From: Acerihabitans arboris
GTDB lineage: Bacteria > Pseudomonadota > Gammaproteobacteria > Enterobacterales > Enterobacteriaceae
Length of the DNA stretch: 64,000 nucleotides
Assembly (NCBI RefSeq): GCF_010131535.1
Contig: NZ_WUBS01000008.1
Span: 215,066-279,065 of the forward strand
Direction: 5' to 3'
The position numbers and the translations under genes were made by a program. This document shows positions 50,538 through 60,081 of this stretch, piece after piece. Numbering within the stretch: position 1 is the stretch's first letter; the number at the start of each line of letters is the position of its first letter. A model generated the notes under the pieces. That model was not told where the DNA came from. It worked only from the letters and a program-made list of their open reading frames with translations, and did not search any database.

Positions 50538-51530
50538 GGCATGCGCGGAGACGTCGCCGTACTTTTGCCCGAATTGGCGGCGAAACTGGGTCGGCGAGAT
50601 ATTTTCATGCAGCCTGAACTGATGACGAAACGTAGCCTCCGAGCTATGGCCGGAGACTTCGGCTATCCTGGCGATGGACAGCGACCCGGCGCCCAACAGC
50701 TCCTTGGCATAATCCAATCGGCACTGCGCCAGCCATTGCATAACGGGCAGTCCCATGGCTTCCTGGAAATGACGTTGCAGCGTCCGTTCGGACATCATGG
50801 CGCGTTTTGCCAGCGAGGATACCGTATGGGTCAGTATCAAATTGCTCCGCAGCCAGTCCACCAGGGTGGAAATGCGGTTTTCCCCTTTTTCCACCACCTT
50901 GGTTTTGATTAACTGCTGCTGGCTCCCTTCCCGGTGGAATGGGATCACCAGACGCTGCGCCACCATATTGGCGACCCGGTGGCCGTAGTCGTTCTTGACC
51001 AGATGCAGCAGCATATCCAGCCCGGCCGCCGACCCGGCCGAGGTCATGATTTGCCCCTGATCGACATACAGCGCCGAGGGCAATACGATGGTGTCGGGAT
51101 AACGTTGCGCCAGCAGCCTGGCGTGATGCCAATGGGTGGTGACGCTTTTGCCATGCAACAGGCCCGCCGCCGCCAGCACAAACACCCCGGTGCAGATGCT
51201 GCAAATGCGCGCGCCGCGCCGGTAGGCGTCACGCAGGCTTTGCAACAGGCGCTCTGGGGGAGTTTCGTTGATATCCCGCCAGGCCGGGATGATGATCGTA
51301 TCCGCGGCGGCCAGCAAATCCAGATCGGCTTCTATCTCCATGCGGATGCCGCCGACGGCATGAATCAGGTGCTTATCGGCGGTACAGACCGAAAATCGAT
51401 ACCAGTCGACGTTCAATTCAGGCCGTTCCACGGCAAAAAATTCCACCACGCAGCCAAACTCGAAGGTCCGCAGCCGATCGTAGGCCACCGCCACGACATG
51501 GTGGCCTTTTTTGGCATGATTTATACGCAT
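50496..51530 (-). CDS. GlxA-type regulator (DJ-1/PfpI domain plus AraC HTH)
   Basis: 344 residues from the ATG at 51530 (AGGGA before it; an in-frame ATG at 51560 lacks one). Residues ~9-180 form a DJ-1/PfpI-like domain with the cysteine-elbow region RICSICTGVFVLAAAGLL; residues ~225-330 form an AraC helix-turn-helix pair (SSLAKRAMMSERTLQRHFQEAMG and SIARIAEVSGHSSEATFRHQF). Such regulators often control amine or amino acid catabolism. It is divergent from the radical SAM-EamA pair and is their likely regulator. Confidence 0.9.
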   Translation of the reverse strand: MRINHAKKGHHVVAVAYDRLRTFEFGCVVEFFAVERPELNVDWYRFSVCTADKHLIHAVGGIRMEIEADLDLLAAADTIIIPAWRDINETPPERLLQSLRDAYRRGARICSICTGVFVLAAAGLLHGKSVTTHWHHARLLAQRYPDTIVLPSALYVDQGQIMTSAGSAAGLDMLLHLVKNDYGHRVANMVAQRLVIPFHREGSQQQLIKTKVVEKGENRISTLVDWLRSNLILTHTVSSLAKRAMMSERTLQRHFQEAMGLPVMQWLAQCRLDYAKELLGAGSLSIARIAEVSGHSSEATFRHQFRLHENISPTQFRRQFGQKYGDVSAHALADAQLFGEGLQQ

Positions 51531-51666
51531 GTTGTCCCTTCCTATCCTATCAAGACCCATAGGTATAATTACATAATATCCCTATTAGTGGGCCGTATAG
51601 AAGATAAACCCGTTTTAAAGGGTATGGCTCACTGGCATTTTATTGCTGTTGCATAGGGGAGGTGGC

Positions 51667-53259
51667 ATGAGGATCGCTCTGATCAATCCGGAGACGGAAA
51701 CGGTGGGGATGCGCGAACTGTATGATCAATATGAAAACCTGGCGCTGGCACTGATTGCCGCCCAGCTACGACCGGTCGGGCACAGCGTGGAGCTCTACGA
51801 TCTGCGGGTGGACGGTTTAACGGAAAGCGATATGGCCCAGCTGATTACCAGGGAAAAATTCGCCCTGATCGCCTTTAGCGTTAATTACGCCACCCTGCAT
51901 TCAGCGTTAAGGATAAGCCAGCGGCTGGCGCTGTTTGCCGATCCCAAGCCTTTTATCGTCCTGGGCGGCGAGCATGTGTCGTATGAAGATGTCGGCATTC
52001 TGTCGGCCTATCCGTCCATAGACGCCATTTGCCGGGGAGAGGGGGAGATTACCTTCCACCGGGTGGTCGACGCCATCAGCAACGACTTTCCACTCAACGA
52101 TATCGAGGGCATCACCTGGCGGGACCGGGCGACCGGCGAGATCCATATTAACGCCAATCGGGCGGCGAATAATAATCTCGATAACCTGTGTTTCGCGGCC
52201 CATGATATTGCGCTGAAAAGCGTACGCACCGCCAGGCCGGTTAAAACCGGCATTTTAATTAAACGCGGCTGCCCTTACCCTTGCGTATTTTGCAACGCGC
52301 AGCGTTTTCTGGGCAATGAGTCCACGGGCATCCGGTCGCGCTCGCCCGCCAACGTCGTGAAAGAGATCGCCTCGATGCAATCGCTGGTGAAGCAAACCCG
52401 CGGGTATCTGCATATCTACGATGCCACCTTTGTGACGCCTGCCAGGGAAAACCGCGCATGGATTGAGGAATTTTGCGACGAGATGGAGCGGCGATCGTTA
52501 TCCTTGCCTTTGGACGCCTTTATCCGCGCCGACAGCTTTGACATCAACAAACCCAGGGACCGGGACCTGCTGCTGCGTTTAAGAAGCGTCGGCCTTATCA
52601 GCACCTATCTTGGCCTGGAGGCCGGTGATAACGAGCAGCTTGATCTGTATAACAAAAAAATTGTCCCGTCCGAATCAAGCAGGGTTTTCCACTACCTTAA
52701 ATCCCTGGGCATGACCGGGTCTACCAACGGCTGTATTACGTTCTTCCAGGACGTAACGCTGCGGCAAATACAAAATACCGTGCTGTTTTTGTACGGCGTC
52801 GGGCTGGCGTCGTTATGGAATATCGCCTCGCGCGCCGAAACGCTGCCCGGCATTCGTCTTAATAACCAGACGCGCATGCACGATCGGCATGTGCCCTGGG
52901 ATGTGGAAAATTATCACTTCAAGGATGACAAAGTGGCCACGCTCTATGCTTTCATCCGTCGGATAATCGACCGCTATGAAATTATTCGCCTGGAAGACCG
53001 CATGCTGCGCGAGATCCGCGATTCAATAAAAGTGGCGCAATTTTACTGCGGCATCACCGGTTATTCCCACCGGGAGAAGGCCTTCGATCAGCACATCAGC
53101 ACGATCCAGGGCGATACGGTGGAGTTTATCGTGGGCCTGATTGGCGAATTATCCTCCGAGGATATTATTTCCGATCGTTTGCTGCGGGCTGAATATGCCT
53201 ATATTGCACGATTGGAACAAAACATGAAGAAGCTGTTCATGTTTTATGGGACAAAATAA
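51667..53259 (+). CDS. B12-binding-type radical SAM enzyme
   Basis: 530 residues. N-terminal B12-binding-like Rossmann domain (RIALINPET, GHSVELYDLRVD, IAFSVNYATLHSALR, VLGGEHVSY..CRGEGE), then the radical SAM cluster CPYPCVFC (Cys 202, 206, 209) in a TIM-barrel with IYDATFVTP and TYLGLEAGDNEQL. This is the class B (BchE/methylthiolase-like) architecture, often methyltransferases or ring-forming enzymes. The classic DxHxxG B12 motif is not evident, so cobalamin use is uncertain. GGGGAGG precedes the ATG. It is coupled to an EamA transporter; product unknown. Confidence 0.85.
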   Translation: MRIALINPETETVGMRELYDQYENLALALIAAQLRPVGHSVELYDLRVDGLTESDMAQLITREKFALIAFSVNYATLHSALRISQRLALFADPKPFIVLGGEHVSYEDVGILSAYPSIDAICRGEGEITFHRVVDAISNDFPLNDIEGITWRDRATGEIHINANRAANNNLDNLCFAAHDIALKSVRTARPVKTGILIKRGCPYPCVFCNAQRFLGNESTGIRSRSPANVVKEIASMQSLVKQTRGYLHIYDATFVTPARENRAWIEEFCDEMERRSLSLPLDAFIRADSFDINKPRDRDLLLRLRSVGLISTYLGLEAGDNEQLDLYNKKIVPSESSRVFHYLKSLGMTGSTNGCITFFQDVTLRQIQNTVLFLYGVGLASLWNIASRAETLPGIRLNNQTRMHDRHVPWDVENYHFKDDKVATLYAFIRRIIDRYEIIRLEDRMLREIRDSIKVAQFYCGITGYSHREKAFDQHISTIQGDTVEFIVGLIGELSSEDIISDRLLRAEYAYIARLEQNMKKLFMFYGTK

Positions 53260-54205
53260 CATGCGTATGAAAGTCTATATTACCTTATCCCTTTCCGCCT
53301 TTTTTTGGGGCGGCTCGGCAATAGCGGGTAAATATGCCCTGGCGGTATTCGTTCCTTCGTTCGTCACCTTTATCCGTTTTTTCCTGGCCGCGGCGATAAT
53401 CTTTATTTTAATTGATAATAAAAAACAGCTGCTGCATATCAATTGGGTTACGCATGTGCGTATGCTGGTGACGGCTATTTTTGGCGTGACCTTGTGTTAT
53501 TATTTTTACTTTAACGGCCTGAATACCAGCAGCGCGTTTAATGCCGGTATTATCGAGGCGACCATTCCGTTGATTACGCTGCTGATTGCTTCTTTATCCG
53601 GCATGGAACGTGTCAAGCCCTGGCAACTGCTGGGATTGATTGTTGCCTACCTCGGGGTGGCGATTACCATCAGCGGCGGTAATTGGCATAGTGTTAAGGA
53701 CTCGTCCTATAATATCGGAGATATTATGCTGTTAATCAGTACCTTATGCTTTGGTGTTTATAATGTGTTAATCAAAAGATGGAACATTCCCATTTCGGGC
53801 ATGGTGCGTATGTTTTTTCTTTTCTTGTACGGTAGCCTGGCTTTTTTGCCCTGGGTATTTACCGATGCGTATCACCAGGTGGCCTTTTGTTATCCCGGAC
53901 GGACGATCACCCTTATCAGCATTGCCTCGATAATATTTATGTCGATCGGCGGCTCGGTGCTGGCATATTTATTTTTCAATCAAGGTATAGATGAAATCGG
54001 GGCGACCAAAGCAGCGTCTTTTATCAATTTAGTCCCCTTCATCACGGTATTCCTGTCGGTATTTGTGCTGAAGGAACCGGCCGGCCTGGTGCAGTGGATA
54101 GGCGCAGTCGTGATTATTTCCGGTGTAATGCTGTCGAACCGGGTGAAGACGGACAAATCCGCCATCCAACCGAAATTACCGATCCGGCAGGGGCCCATCC
54201 GGTAA
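53246..54205 (+). CDS. EamA/DMT-family transporter
   Basis: 319 residues (314 if the ATG at 53261 is used), ten hydrophobic helices in two EamA repeats (LSLSAFFWGGSAIAGKYAL, ATIPLITLLIASLSGMERVKPWQLLGLIVAYLGV, FNQGIDEIGATKAASFINLVPFITVFLSVFVLKEP). It overlaps the radical SAM gene by 14 bases or abuts it by one, so the two are translationally coupled. Such proteins usually export amino acids or small metabolites; export of the radical SAM product is the natural inference. Confidence 0.88.
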   Translation: MGQNNMRMKVYITLSLSAFFWGGSAIAGKYALAVFVPSFVTFIRFFLAAAIIFILIDNKKQLLHINWVTHVRMLVTAIFGVTLCYYFYFNGLNTSSAFNAGIIEATIPLITLLIASLSGMERVKPWQLLGLIVAYLGVAITISGGNWHSVKDSSYNIGDIMLLISTLCFGVYNVLIKRWNIPISGMVRMFFLFLYGSLAFLPWVFTDAYHQVAFCYPGRTITLISIASIIFMSIGGSVLAYLFFNQGIDEIGATKAASFINLVPFITVFLSVFVLKEPAGLVQWIGAVVIISGVMLSNRVKTDKSAIQPKLPIRQGPIR

Positions 54206-54266
54206 CCCTTAACACGCCCGGCCTCAGCGCGCCGCCGGCGGGCTTACCCGGCGTGGGGCGCGTCCG

Positions 54267-55052
54267 TTACTCATTAGCCAGCTGGGTGGTGCGTTTTACC
54301 GCGGCCAGCACGCTGCGCTGCAGTCCGGCGGCGAAATCGCTGTTATTGAGTTCATACAAGCCGTGCATGCCGACGCCCGCCGGCGAGTTGTTGATATCAA
54401 GCAATTGGCGCGGGTGCAGCTGGCTGCGTTTTAACATCTCCACCGCGCCAACCAGGTTTTCCATGACCACGGCGGTGGCCTGGGCCCGGGGCAGTCCGGC
54501 CAATACGCCCGCATCGGTCAGGGACTCGATAAAGTAATAAATATAGTTAGGACCGGCGATGGCAAAACCGGTAAAAATATCCAGCATGCGTTCCTCCAGG
54601 TACAGCACCTTACCGAAGCTTTCGAGAAAATCCTGGATATCGTCGGGCCTGACCCGTTCATTAAGCACCACGCCGCTGAAACCGTAACCCGTATCGGTCA
54701 GGGTATTGGGGATCACCCGGGCAACCGGACGTCCGGCGCCGAGCAGCGTATCCAGGTGCGCCAGCGTCACGCCCGCCACGATAGACACCACGATGACGTC
54801 GTCGGAGGCGCGGTCGACGATGCTTTTGGCCACCGCGCCCAGGTTGTCCTGGGGCCGAACCGCGATCACCACCAGATCCGCGCCCGCCAATGACTTTGAC
54901 GCCGCTACGCCATATTTCCCGGTTAACAGGCTGACGCGCGCCGGATCGATATCCTCGATGCTGATGTCGCCGCCGCGCAGTTTGCCGTTGTTGACGGCGG
55001 CCCGGACAATGGCTTCAACCATCTGCCCCGCGCCGATAAAATGTACTTTCAT
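54267..55052 (-). CDS. Pyrroline-5-carboxylate reductase family protein
   Basis: 261 residues, with NADP motif KVHFIGAGQMVEAIVRAAV and the C-terminal P5CR dimerisation domain (FTGFAIAGPNYIYYFIESLTDAGVLAGLPRAQA, SPAGVGMHGLYELNNSDFAAGL). It would reduce P5C or a related cyclic imine to proline. The ATG at 55052 is preferred over the GTG at 55055 because AGAGGA sits at a usable distance. The standard SPGGTT motif is SPAGVG here, so it may not be the main ProC. Convergent with the EamA gene. Confidence 0.82.
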   Translation of the reverse strand: MKVHFIGAGQMVEAIVRAAVNNGKLRGGDISIEDIDPARVSLLTGKYGVAASKSLAGADLVVIAVRPQDNLGAVAKSIVDRASDDVIVVSIVAGVTLAHLDTLLGAGRPVARVIPNTLTDTGYGFSGVVLNERVRPDDIQDFLESFGKVLYLEERMLDIFTGFAIAGPNYIYYFIESLTDAGVLAGLPRAQATAVVMENLVGAVEMLKRSQLHPRQLLDINNSPAGVGMHGLYELNNSDFAAGLQRSVLAAVKRTTQLANE

Positions 55053-55175
55053 CACATCCTCTCTTTTTTATGGACAGCCCCGTTGAACCGCCCCTGGCGG
55101 GGAAGAAGTGGTCTATCCTGGCGCAGAGAATGGCGGCCGGCAAGATCCCGGCCGTCGCAGGCCGGCAGAACAAGC

Positions 55176-55207
55176 TGCGGCTCTAGGGGAAATCATGCGG
55201 AGCCGCA
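55176..55207. repeat. Inverted repeat between emtA and the P5CR-like gene
   Basis: TGCGGCTC (55176-55183) pairs with GAGCCGCA (55200-55207) around a 16-base loop, just past the emtA stop. Without a T tract on either strand it is only a candidate transcript-end hairpin. Confidence 0.35.
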
Positions 55208-55232
55208 AACCTTGTGCAGGTGGCTGACGGCC

Positions 55233-55868
55233 TCAGCGCATGGCCAGATAGGCATTTTTCACTTTCCACAGGTAGCGGGGCGCCTGCGGCTGGGGATGCT
55301 TTTCCTGGATATGCCGGGAGAATTGTTCCGGCGTCAGTTGGTTAATCTTGGTGATGGCATAGTCCCGATCGCTTGAGAACGAGCGCAGCAGCGCGCCCGC
55401 GCCGTTTACATAGGCGACGGCAATGGCATAACGCAGGGTTTCCTGGTTCTTTATGCCCGACAATTGACGCTGCAGGATGCTGATATAGGCGGTGCCCAGA
55501 TCGATATTAGTGGCGGGATCTTTTAAATCACGGACGCTCGGCTGGCCGTAACGGCCTTTTAAGCGATAGGCATCGCGCCCGGCGGTGGAGGCCTTGAGCT
55601 GCATCAGTCCGACGGCATTGGATTTACTGACCACACTGGGATTATACCCCGACTCAACCTGAATGATGGCCTTCACCAGCGTTTCATCGACGCCGTAGAT
55701 ACTGGCGGAGTCATGAATATAGCCGCCATAGATCCCCTTGGGCGCTTCCTCCAACAGCATTTGCTGCGGTTGGGGCGGGGTGACGAGGGCGACGGGCCGG
55801 TCAATGGGTTGTTTGGCACACCCGGCCAACAGCAAACCCGCTATCAGGAAAAGGGAGTTTAATTTCAC
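55233..55868 (-). CDS. emtA: Membrane-bound lytic murein transglycosylase (EmtA/MltE type)
   Basis: 211 residues with a lipoprotein signal (LLLAGC, Cys 17) and an SLT domain: catalytic Glu 72 in AIIQVESGYNP, SKSNAVGLMQLKASTAGRDAYR, NIDLGTAYISIL and YVNGAGALLRSFSSDR, matching E. coli EmtA (MltE). It cuts peptidoglycan glycan strands at the outer membrane. The start codon is a GTG (55866-55868) with GAGG upstream. The linker between lipid anchor and domain is somewhat longer than in E. coli. Confidence 0.9.
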   Translation of the reverse strand: MKLNSLFLIAGLLLAGCAKQPIDRPVALVTPPQPQQMLLEEAPKGIYGGYIHDSASIYGVDETLVKAIIQVESGYNPSVVSKSNAVGLMQLKASTAGRDAYRLKGRYGQPSVRDLKDPATNIDLGTAYISILQRQLSGIKNQETLRYAIAVAYVNGAGALLRSFSSDRDYAITKINQLTPEQFSRHIQEKHPQPQAPRYLWKVKNAYLAMR

Positions 55869-56156
55869 AGGGTATGCCTCAGGCGACGGGAGCGACCCTC
55901 AGCATATACAGGTTTTTCCCACAGCTGAATGTTTTTTTTTAAAATTGCTGGGCATTTTGCATTTTTTGCCGCCGTTTCGTCAGTCTTTCCCCAGCCGCGG
56001 CGAAATCACCGCTGGGTCTCTAAGACGCGTCCTAAATTAATATGCAAAAAATCAAAAAAATGTAAGGATAATACCGCGCCTGGAATACGCTGATATTGGG
56101 TTTTAAAATAATAATATTATTGAAATCCGCCAGCCGATAAGAAATGTTGTTATCGG

Positions 56157-57074
56157 TCAGTAATGCGATAACCTTTCGGTCAATAAAGCCAGCAGCCTTG
56201 GCCTGTCCACCCCGGTCATCAGGGTAATATTAGCCGGCGTCTTTTGCAGGTGCCGCGCCTTTATCGCCACCATGGTATTGCCGCGCAGGGCATCCTCCTG
56301 ATGGCAGACCATGGCATGGCCCGGCACGCCGTCGAACAGGGTTGGATCGATTAACCAGGCGATGACGCAGGGATCGTGCAGGCAGGGGTCGCCGGCCTGG
56401 TAGCCGCGCATCATGGCGGCGATCTTCGCCAGCCGCGGGCCAAGGCTCTGCAGATGATCCAGGTAGGGAGCGGTGATGGTGGCCTGTAGCGTGACGTCAA
56501 GTCCAAACATGGCCTGCCTGATGCCCGCGCTGAGTACGATATGCGCCGCCCAGGGATCGGCATAGATATTGAATTCGGCCACCGGCGTAACGTTACCCGG
56601 ACAAAAGGCGGCGCCGCCCATGAACACTATTTGTTTTATTTTGCCGGCAATGGCCGGCTCCTTGACGATGGCCAGGGCGATATTGGTAAGCGGCCCTATC
56701 GGGCAGAGGGTGATTTCACCGGGCGCATCCAGCACCGCCCGGATAATAAAGTCCACGGCATGTCCTGGTCGCAGGGCAAACCCCGGCTCAGGCAGCAGCA
56801 CGCCGCCCAGTCCATCATCGCCATGCACCGTTGAGCCGACGCCGCTGCTTTCCAGCATCGGGCGGGCGCAACCGGCATAAACCGGGATATCCTCGCGCCC
56901 GGCCAGCGTGCATATGCGCCGCGCATTATATTCGGTCCGTGCCAGGGGCACGTTTCCCGCCACGGTGGTAATACCCGCCAGCTCGATCTCCCGGGGGGAA
57001 GCGAGGGCCAGGAGGATTGCCACGGCATCGTCAACCCCGGGATCACAGTCGATAATAATGTTATGTGTTGCCAC
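56157..57074 (-). CDS. Inosine-uridine preferring nucleoside hydrolase
   Basis: 305 residues from the GTG at 57074 (AAGG upstream). This puts the calcium-binding motif DCDPGVDDA at residues 7-15, as in the family; an in-frame ATG at 57176 would add 34 unlike residues and overlap the histidine kinase gene. Other family blocks are GNVPLARTEYNARRIC, ICPIGPLTN-like LCPIGPLTNIALAI, MGGAAFCPGNVTPVAEFNIYADPWAA and CLHDPCVIAWLID. It hydrolyses ribonucleosides to base and ribose for salvage. It lies downstream of the two-component genes on the same strand. Confidence 0.9.
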   Translation of the reverse strand: MATHNIIIDCDPGVDDAVAILLALASPREIELAGITTVAGNVPLARTEYNARRICTLAGREDIPVYAGCARPMLESSGVGSTVHGDDGLGGVLLPEPGFALRPGHAVDFIIRAVLDAPGEITLCPIGPLTNIALAIVKEPAIAGKIKQIVFMGGAAFCPGNVTPVAEFNIYADPWAAHIVLSAGIRQAMFGLDVTLQATITAPYLDHLQSLGPRLAKIAAMMRGYQAGDPCLHDPCVIAWLIDPTLFDGVPGHAMVCHQEDALRGNTMVAIKARHLQKTPANITLMTGVDRPRLLALLTERLSHY

Positions 57075-57166
57075 GATCGCGCCTTGGGTGAAAAGGGAAG
57101 ACAGGTGACATGATACCCAATTTTGCCGGTCGTCATCCCCGTTAAATTTTTCGCGGACGTAAACGG

Positions 57167-58549
57167 TCAAAACCACAGGATAAAGCGGGTGCCGGGCCGC
57201 AATGCCTCCACGCTGAGCCGCCAGCGATGGGCCACGGCAATTTCCCTGCAGATGGCCAGGCCCAATCCCGTGCCTCCCTGTACCGCATCGGGCGCGCGCC
57301 AGAACCGGTCAAACACCAAAGGCAATTCGCCGGGCTTGATGCCCGGCCCGCTGTCGGTAACCTGAACAGAGGTATGGTCGGCCACGACGAACACGGTGCC
57401 GCCGGCGGGAGTATAATGGATAGCATTCTCGACAATATTTTTCAGCAAAATAAACAGCGCGCTTTTATCGGCATAGAGCAACGGCAGGGTATCCGGCGCC
57501 TGAAGACGTAATGTAATCTGGTTCCCCCCGGCTTTTCGTTCCAGGTAGGCCAGGACGTCCCGCACCACGGCTATCCTGTCAATCTCACCGAAGCTATAGT
57601 TCTGCGATTCACTGACTTCTGCCAGATGCAGAAGCTGGCGTACCTGCCGGGCCATCAGGTCAATATCCCGGTACAGCAGATCTTTATTCTCGATTTCGGT
57701 CTGGAGTTCAATCTGTCCGCGCAGCAGGGTGAGCGGCGTTTGCAGCTCATGCGCCGCGGCTCCCAGGAACTCCTGCTGCGCCGTGAAGCCTTTTTCCAGC
57801 CGCGCCAGGGCATCATTGAAGGCGACGATAAGGGGCTTGATCTCGCTTGGGACATGCTGGTCGGATAACCGGGTCTGTAAATTGGCCGGGGTAATCGATG
57901 TGGCGGCGTCCGATGCCACTTTCAGGGGGTGAAGCACACGGCGTATGGTAAAGGGAAACGCCAAGCCGAACGCTATGGTCGCAATTAAAATGCTGACTGC
58001 GATCATCTCCGGCAGCGGCCCGAATTTCATATCTACCACCGTGTCGCCGAAGGCGTTGCTGGTGGCGGTTTGCACATAGAACAGCCGGCCCTGGTGAAGG
58101 ACTTCCAGCGTAGCCATATCAAACGGCTGGCCGTTGATGGATACCTGCTGGTGGGTTCCCGCCAGCTCCGCCAGCCGGACCTTGCCCCATGGATGGCCGT
58201 CGTGATCTTTTCCGGCGCTGAGGATGATGCCGCCGGCGTTATCAAATACCCGATACATCACCTCCGTGGGGGCGACATCAAACAGCCAGGCCGTCTGTTC
58301 ATCCACCATGGCTGAAACCGGCATGCCCCGCTCGTTATAGGTCAATCCGGCGGCAACGCGTTGCGCGATCCTTTGATTATTGCTCTGTTGCCACATTTCC
58401 AGGGGGTATTGATTTAGCGCATAGAGGAAGGGCGCCGCGATAAGCGACAGGCTGACCGCCAAAACAGCGATACTGGTCAACCACAACCTTGCCGACAGGC
58501 TATGTGTCCAATAGCGCACCCGGGGTGTAAGACGATATTGATTAAGCAT
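57167..58549 (-). CDS. Sensor histidine kinase
   Basis: 460 residues. First membrane helix about 22-45, periplasmic sensor 46-180, second helix 182-204, HAMP about 205-258, HisKA with H267 in AAAHELQTPLTLLRG, and a HATPase domain with N box NIVENAIHYTP, G1 DSGPGIK, F box FDRFWR and G2 GGTGLGLAI. It is the partner of the response regulator 33 bases upstream. The signal is unknown; the linked mipA suggests envelope conditions. Confidence 0.93.
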   Translation of the reverse strand: MLNQYRLTPRVRYWTHSLSARLWLTSIAVLAVSLSLIAAPFLYALNQYPLEMWQQSNNQRIAQRVAAGLTYNERGMPVSAMVDEQTAWLFDVAPTEVMYRVFDNAGGIILSAGKDHDGHPWGKVRLAELAGTHQQVSINGQPFDMATLEVLHQGRLFYVQTATSNAFGDTVVDMKFGPLPEMIAVSILIATIAFGLAFPFTIRRVLHPLKVASDAATSITPANLQTRLSDQHVPSEIKPLIVAFNDALARLEKGFTAQQEFLGAAAHELQTPLTLLRGQIELQTEIENKDLLYRDIDLMARQVRQLLHLAEVSESQNYSFGEIDRIAVVRDVLAYLERKAGGNQITLRLQAPDTLPLLYADKSALFILLKNIVENAIHYTPAGGTVFVVADHTSVQVTDSGPGIKPGELPLVFDRFWRAPDAVQGGTGLGLAICREIAVAHRWRLSVEALRPGTRFILWF

Positions 58550-58582
58550 CTACAGGCCTGTCGTTACCGCGTGCGTCAACCT

Positions 58583-59263
58583 TCATTGCCCCAGCGCCCG
58601 GAGCGCGAAGCCAACACCGCGAACATTGGCAATATGGGCCGCCACGCCCGCCGAGGACATTTTTCTGCGTAACCGGTGAACCGTCACTTCCAGCGCATTC
58701 GGGGTGACCGCCTCGCCTAATCCCCAGGCCGCGTGCTCCAGCGCCGAATGACGGACCGTTTGTCCACGCGCCTTAATCAGGGCCAGCAGGATCTGCAGCT
58801 CGGTGGGCGCCAGCTGGACGGAAAGCGTTGCGCCGCGCAGCGTCTGCTCCTGCGGGTCAACGGTAATATCGGCGAAGGCGTAGATCAGCCCGGCGGTTTC
58901 AACCGGCCGTCGCATCAGCGTCCTGACGCGCGCCACCAGTTCGCTCATGGCGAAGGGCTTGGTGACGTAATCATCCGCGCCGCTCTCCAGGCCGTCGATC
59001 CGGTCGTGCAGCGCATCCCTGGCGGTCAGCATCAGGCATGCCGTCATATGGCCGGTTGCCCGCAGCTCACGCAAAAAATCCAGGCCATCGCCGTCAGGCA
59101 AACCGCGGTCGACGATAAGCACCGCATAACTTGCCTGGGTAACACCGTATTTTGCCTGCGACAGGGTGTAAAAAAAATCGGTTTCCACCCCGGCACCCGA
59201 CAACGCCTGGCCGATCATTGCCGCCAGACGCTGGTTATCCTCGATCACTGCGACACGCGGCAT
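58583..59263 (-). CDS. OmpR-family response regulator
   Basis: 226 residues from the ATG at 59263 (the frame also opens at a TTG at 59266). Receiver domain with phosphoacceptor D52 (IVDRGLPDGDG), switch Thr in MLTARD and Lys in DDYVTKPF; C-terminal winged helix (LAPTELQILLALIKARGQTVRHSALEHAAWG, NALEVTVHRLRRKM). QseB/TctD-like in layout. It is encoded between mipA and the kinase. Confidence 0.93.
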   Translation of the reverse strand: MPRVAVIEDNQRLAAMIGQALSGAGVETDFFYTLSQAKYGVTQASYAVLIVDRGLPDGDGLDFLRELRATGHMTACLMLTARDALHDRIDGLESGADDYVTKPFAMSELVARVRTLMRRPVETAGLIYAFADITVDPQEQTLRGATLSVQLAPTELQILLALIKARGQTVRHSALEHAAWGLGEAVTPNALEVTVHRLRRKMSSAGVAAHIANVRGVGFALRALGQ

Positions 59264-59277
59264 CAATTTTTACCCAG

Positions 59278-60081
59278 TTAAAAACTATAGAGGTAGCCGA
59301 ATTTGGCTGCGGGGATCACCGTCCTTCCGACCAGCGGACTGTCGGTAATTCCGCCGCCCAGACGGGTGACGCCGGCGTCAAAACTCAGGCTCTGGTGCGG
59401 CGTGAGCCGATAGTCTAAACGTACTCCCGCCGTCAGGTTATAAGCGGCTTTGCCTGCGTAGGCATCACGCCCGGCGCGCGCCTCGTTATCCTCCACGCCG
59501 TAATAATAATCCACATATCGGCTGTTATACCAGTCAATCCCGGCATGGGGTACCAGCGCAAAGTCACCATAGTCGAAGGCGTTGCTGTAATCAACACCCG
59601 CCTTTTGCCCTTTATTCCCCGCCGTCAGGAAGCTTGCCGCGAGCGTGCCATACCCGGTATCCCAGGCCAGGGCCGGCCCGATCCAAAAGCCGCCTTTTCG
59701 TTTCTGCATGCCGTCGAGTATTGGCGCGTCCGATTCCTTATAACCGTCGCCCAGGGCATATTCCCCACGCAGGGTAAACCTGACGTTGTCCCAACGGCCG
59801 ATACTGATATCGAGTTTATTACCGAACAAATGGATCCATTTATTATCGAAATAGACCAGGGGCAGGGGAGAAAAGCTGGCATCGTCCCCTTTATAGGGCG
59901 ACTGTCGGTAACCTACGCCAACCCCCAGACCCCAGCGGGTGACGTTGGGCGCATCGTTCCAAAACGTAAAACCCGACACGTCGCTTCCGGCCGTTGCCGG
60001 GACGGGATCGGCGGCGCAAGCGGTGCCGGTAAAAAACACGATTGATGCTAACGCATGCCATACCCTGAGCCGATGTTGCAT
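59278..60081 (-). CDS. mipA: MipA/OmpV family outer-membrane protein
   Basis: 267 residues with a signal peptide (cleavage after TACA near residue 23) and an outer-membrane barrel ending in an aromatic residue (KFGYLYSF). The MipA blocks RWGLGVGVGYRQSPYKGDD, PLPLVYFDNKWIHLFGNKLDI and GLDYRL-like VRLDYRLTPHQSL are clear. E. coli MipA scaffolds MltA and PBP1B. The response regulator starts 14 bases after its stop, so mipA, regulator and kinase form an operon. Confidence 0.92.
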   Translation of the reverse strand: MQHRLRVWHALASIVFFTGTACAADPVPATAGSDVSGFTFWNDAPNVTRWGLGVGVGYRQSPYKGDDASFSPLPLVYFDNKWIHLFGNKLDISIGRWDNVRFTLRGEYALGDGYKESDAPILDGMQKRKGGFWIGPALAWDTGYGTLAASFLTAGNKGQKAGVDYSNAFDYGDFALVPHAGIDWYNSRYVDYYYGVEDNEARAGRDAYAGKAAYNLTAGVRLDYRLTPHQSLSFDAGVTRLGGGITDSPLVGRTVIPAAKFGYLYSF

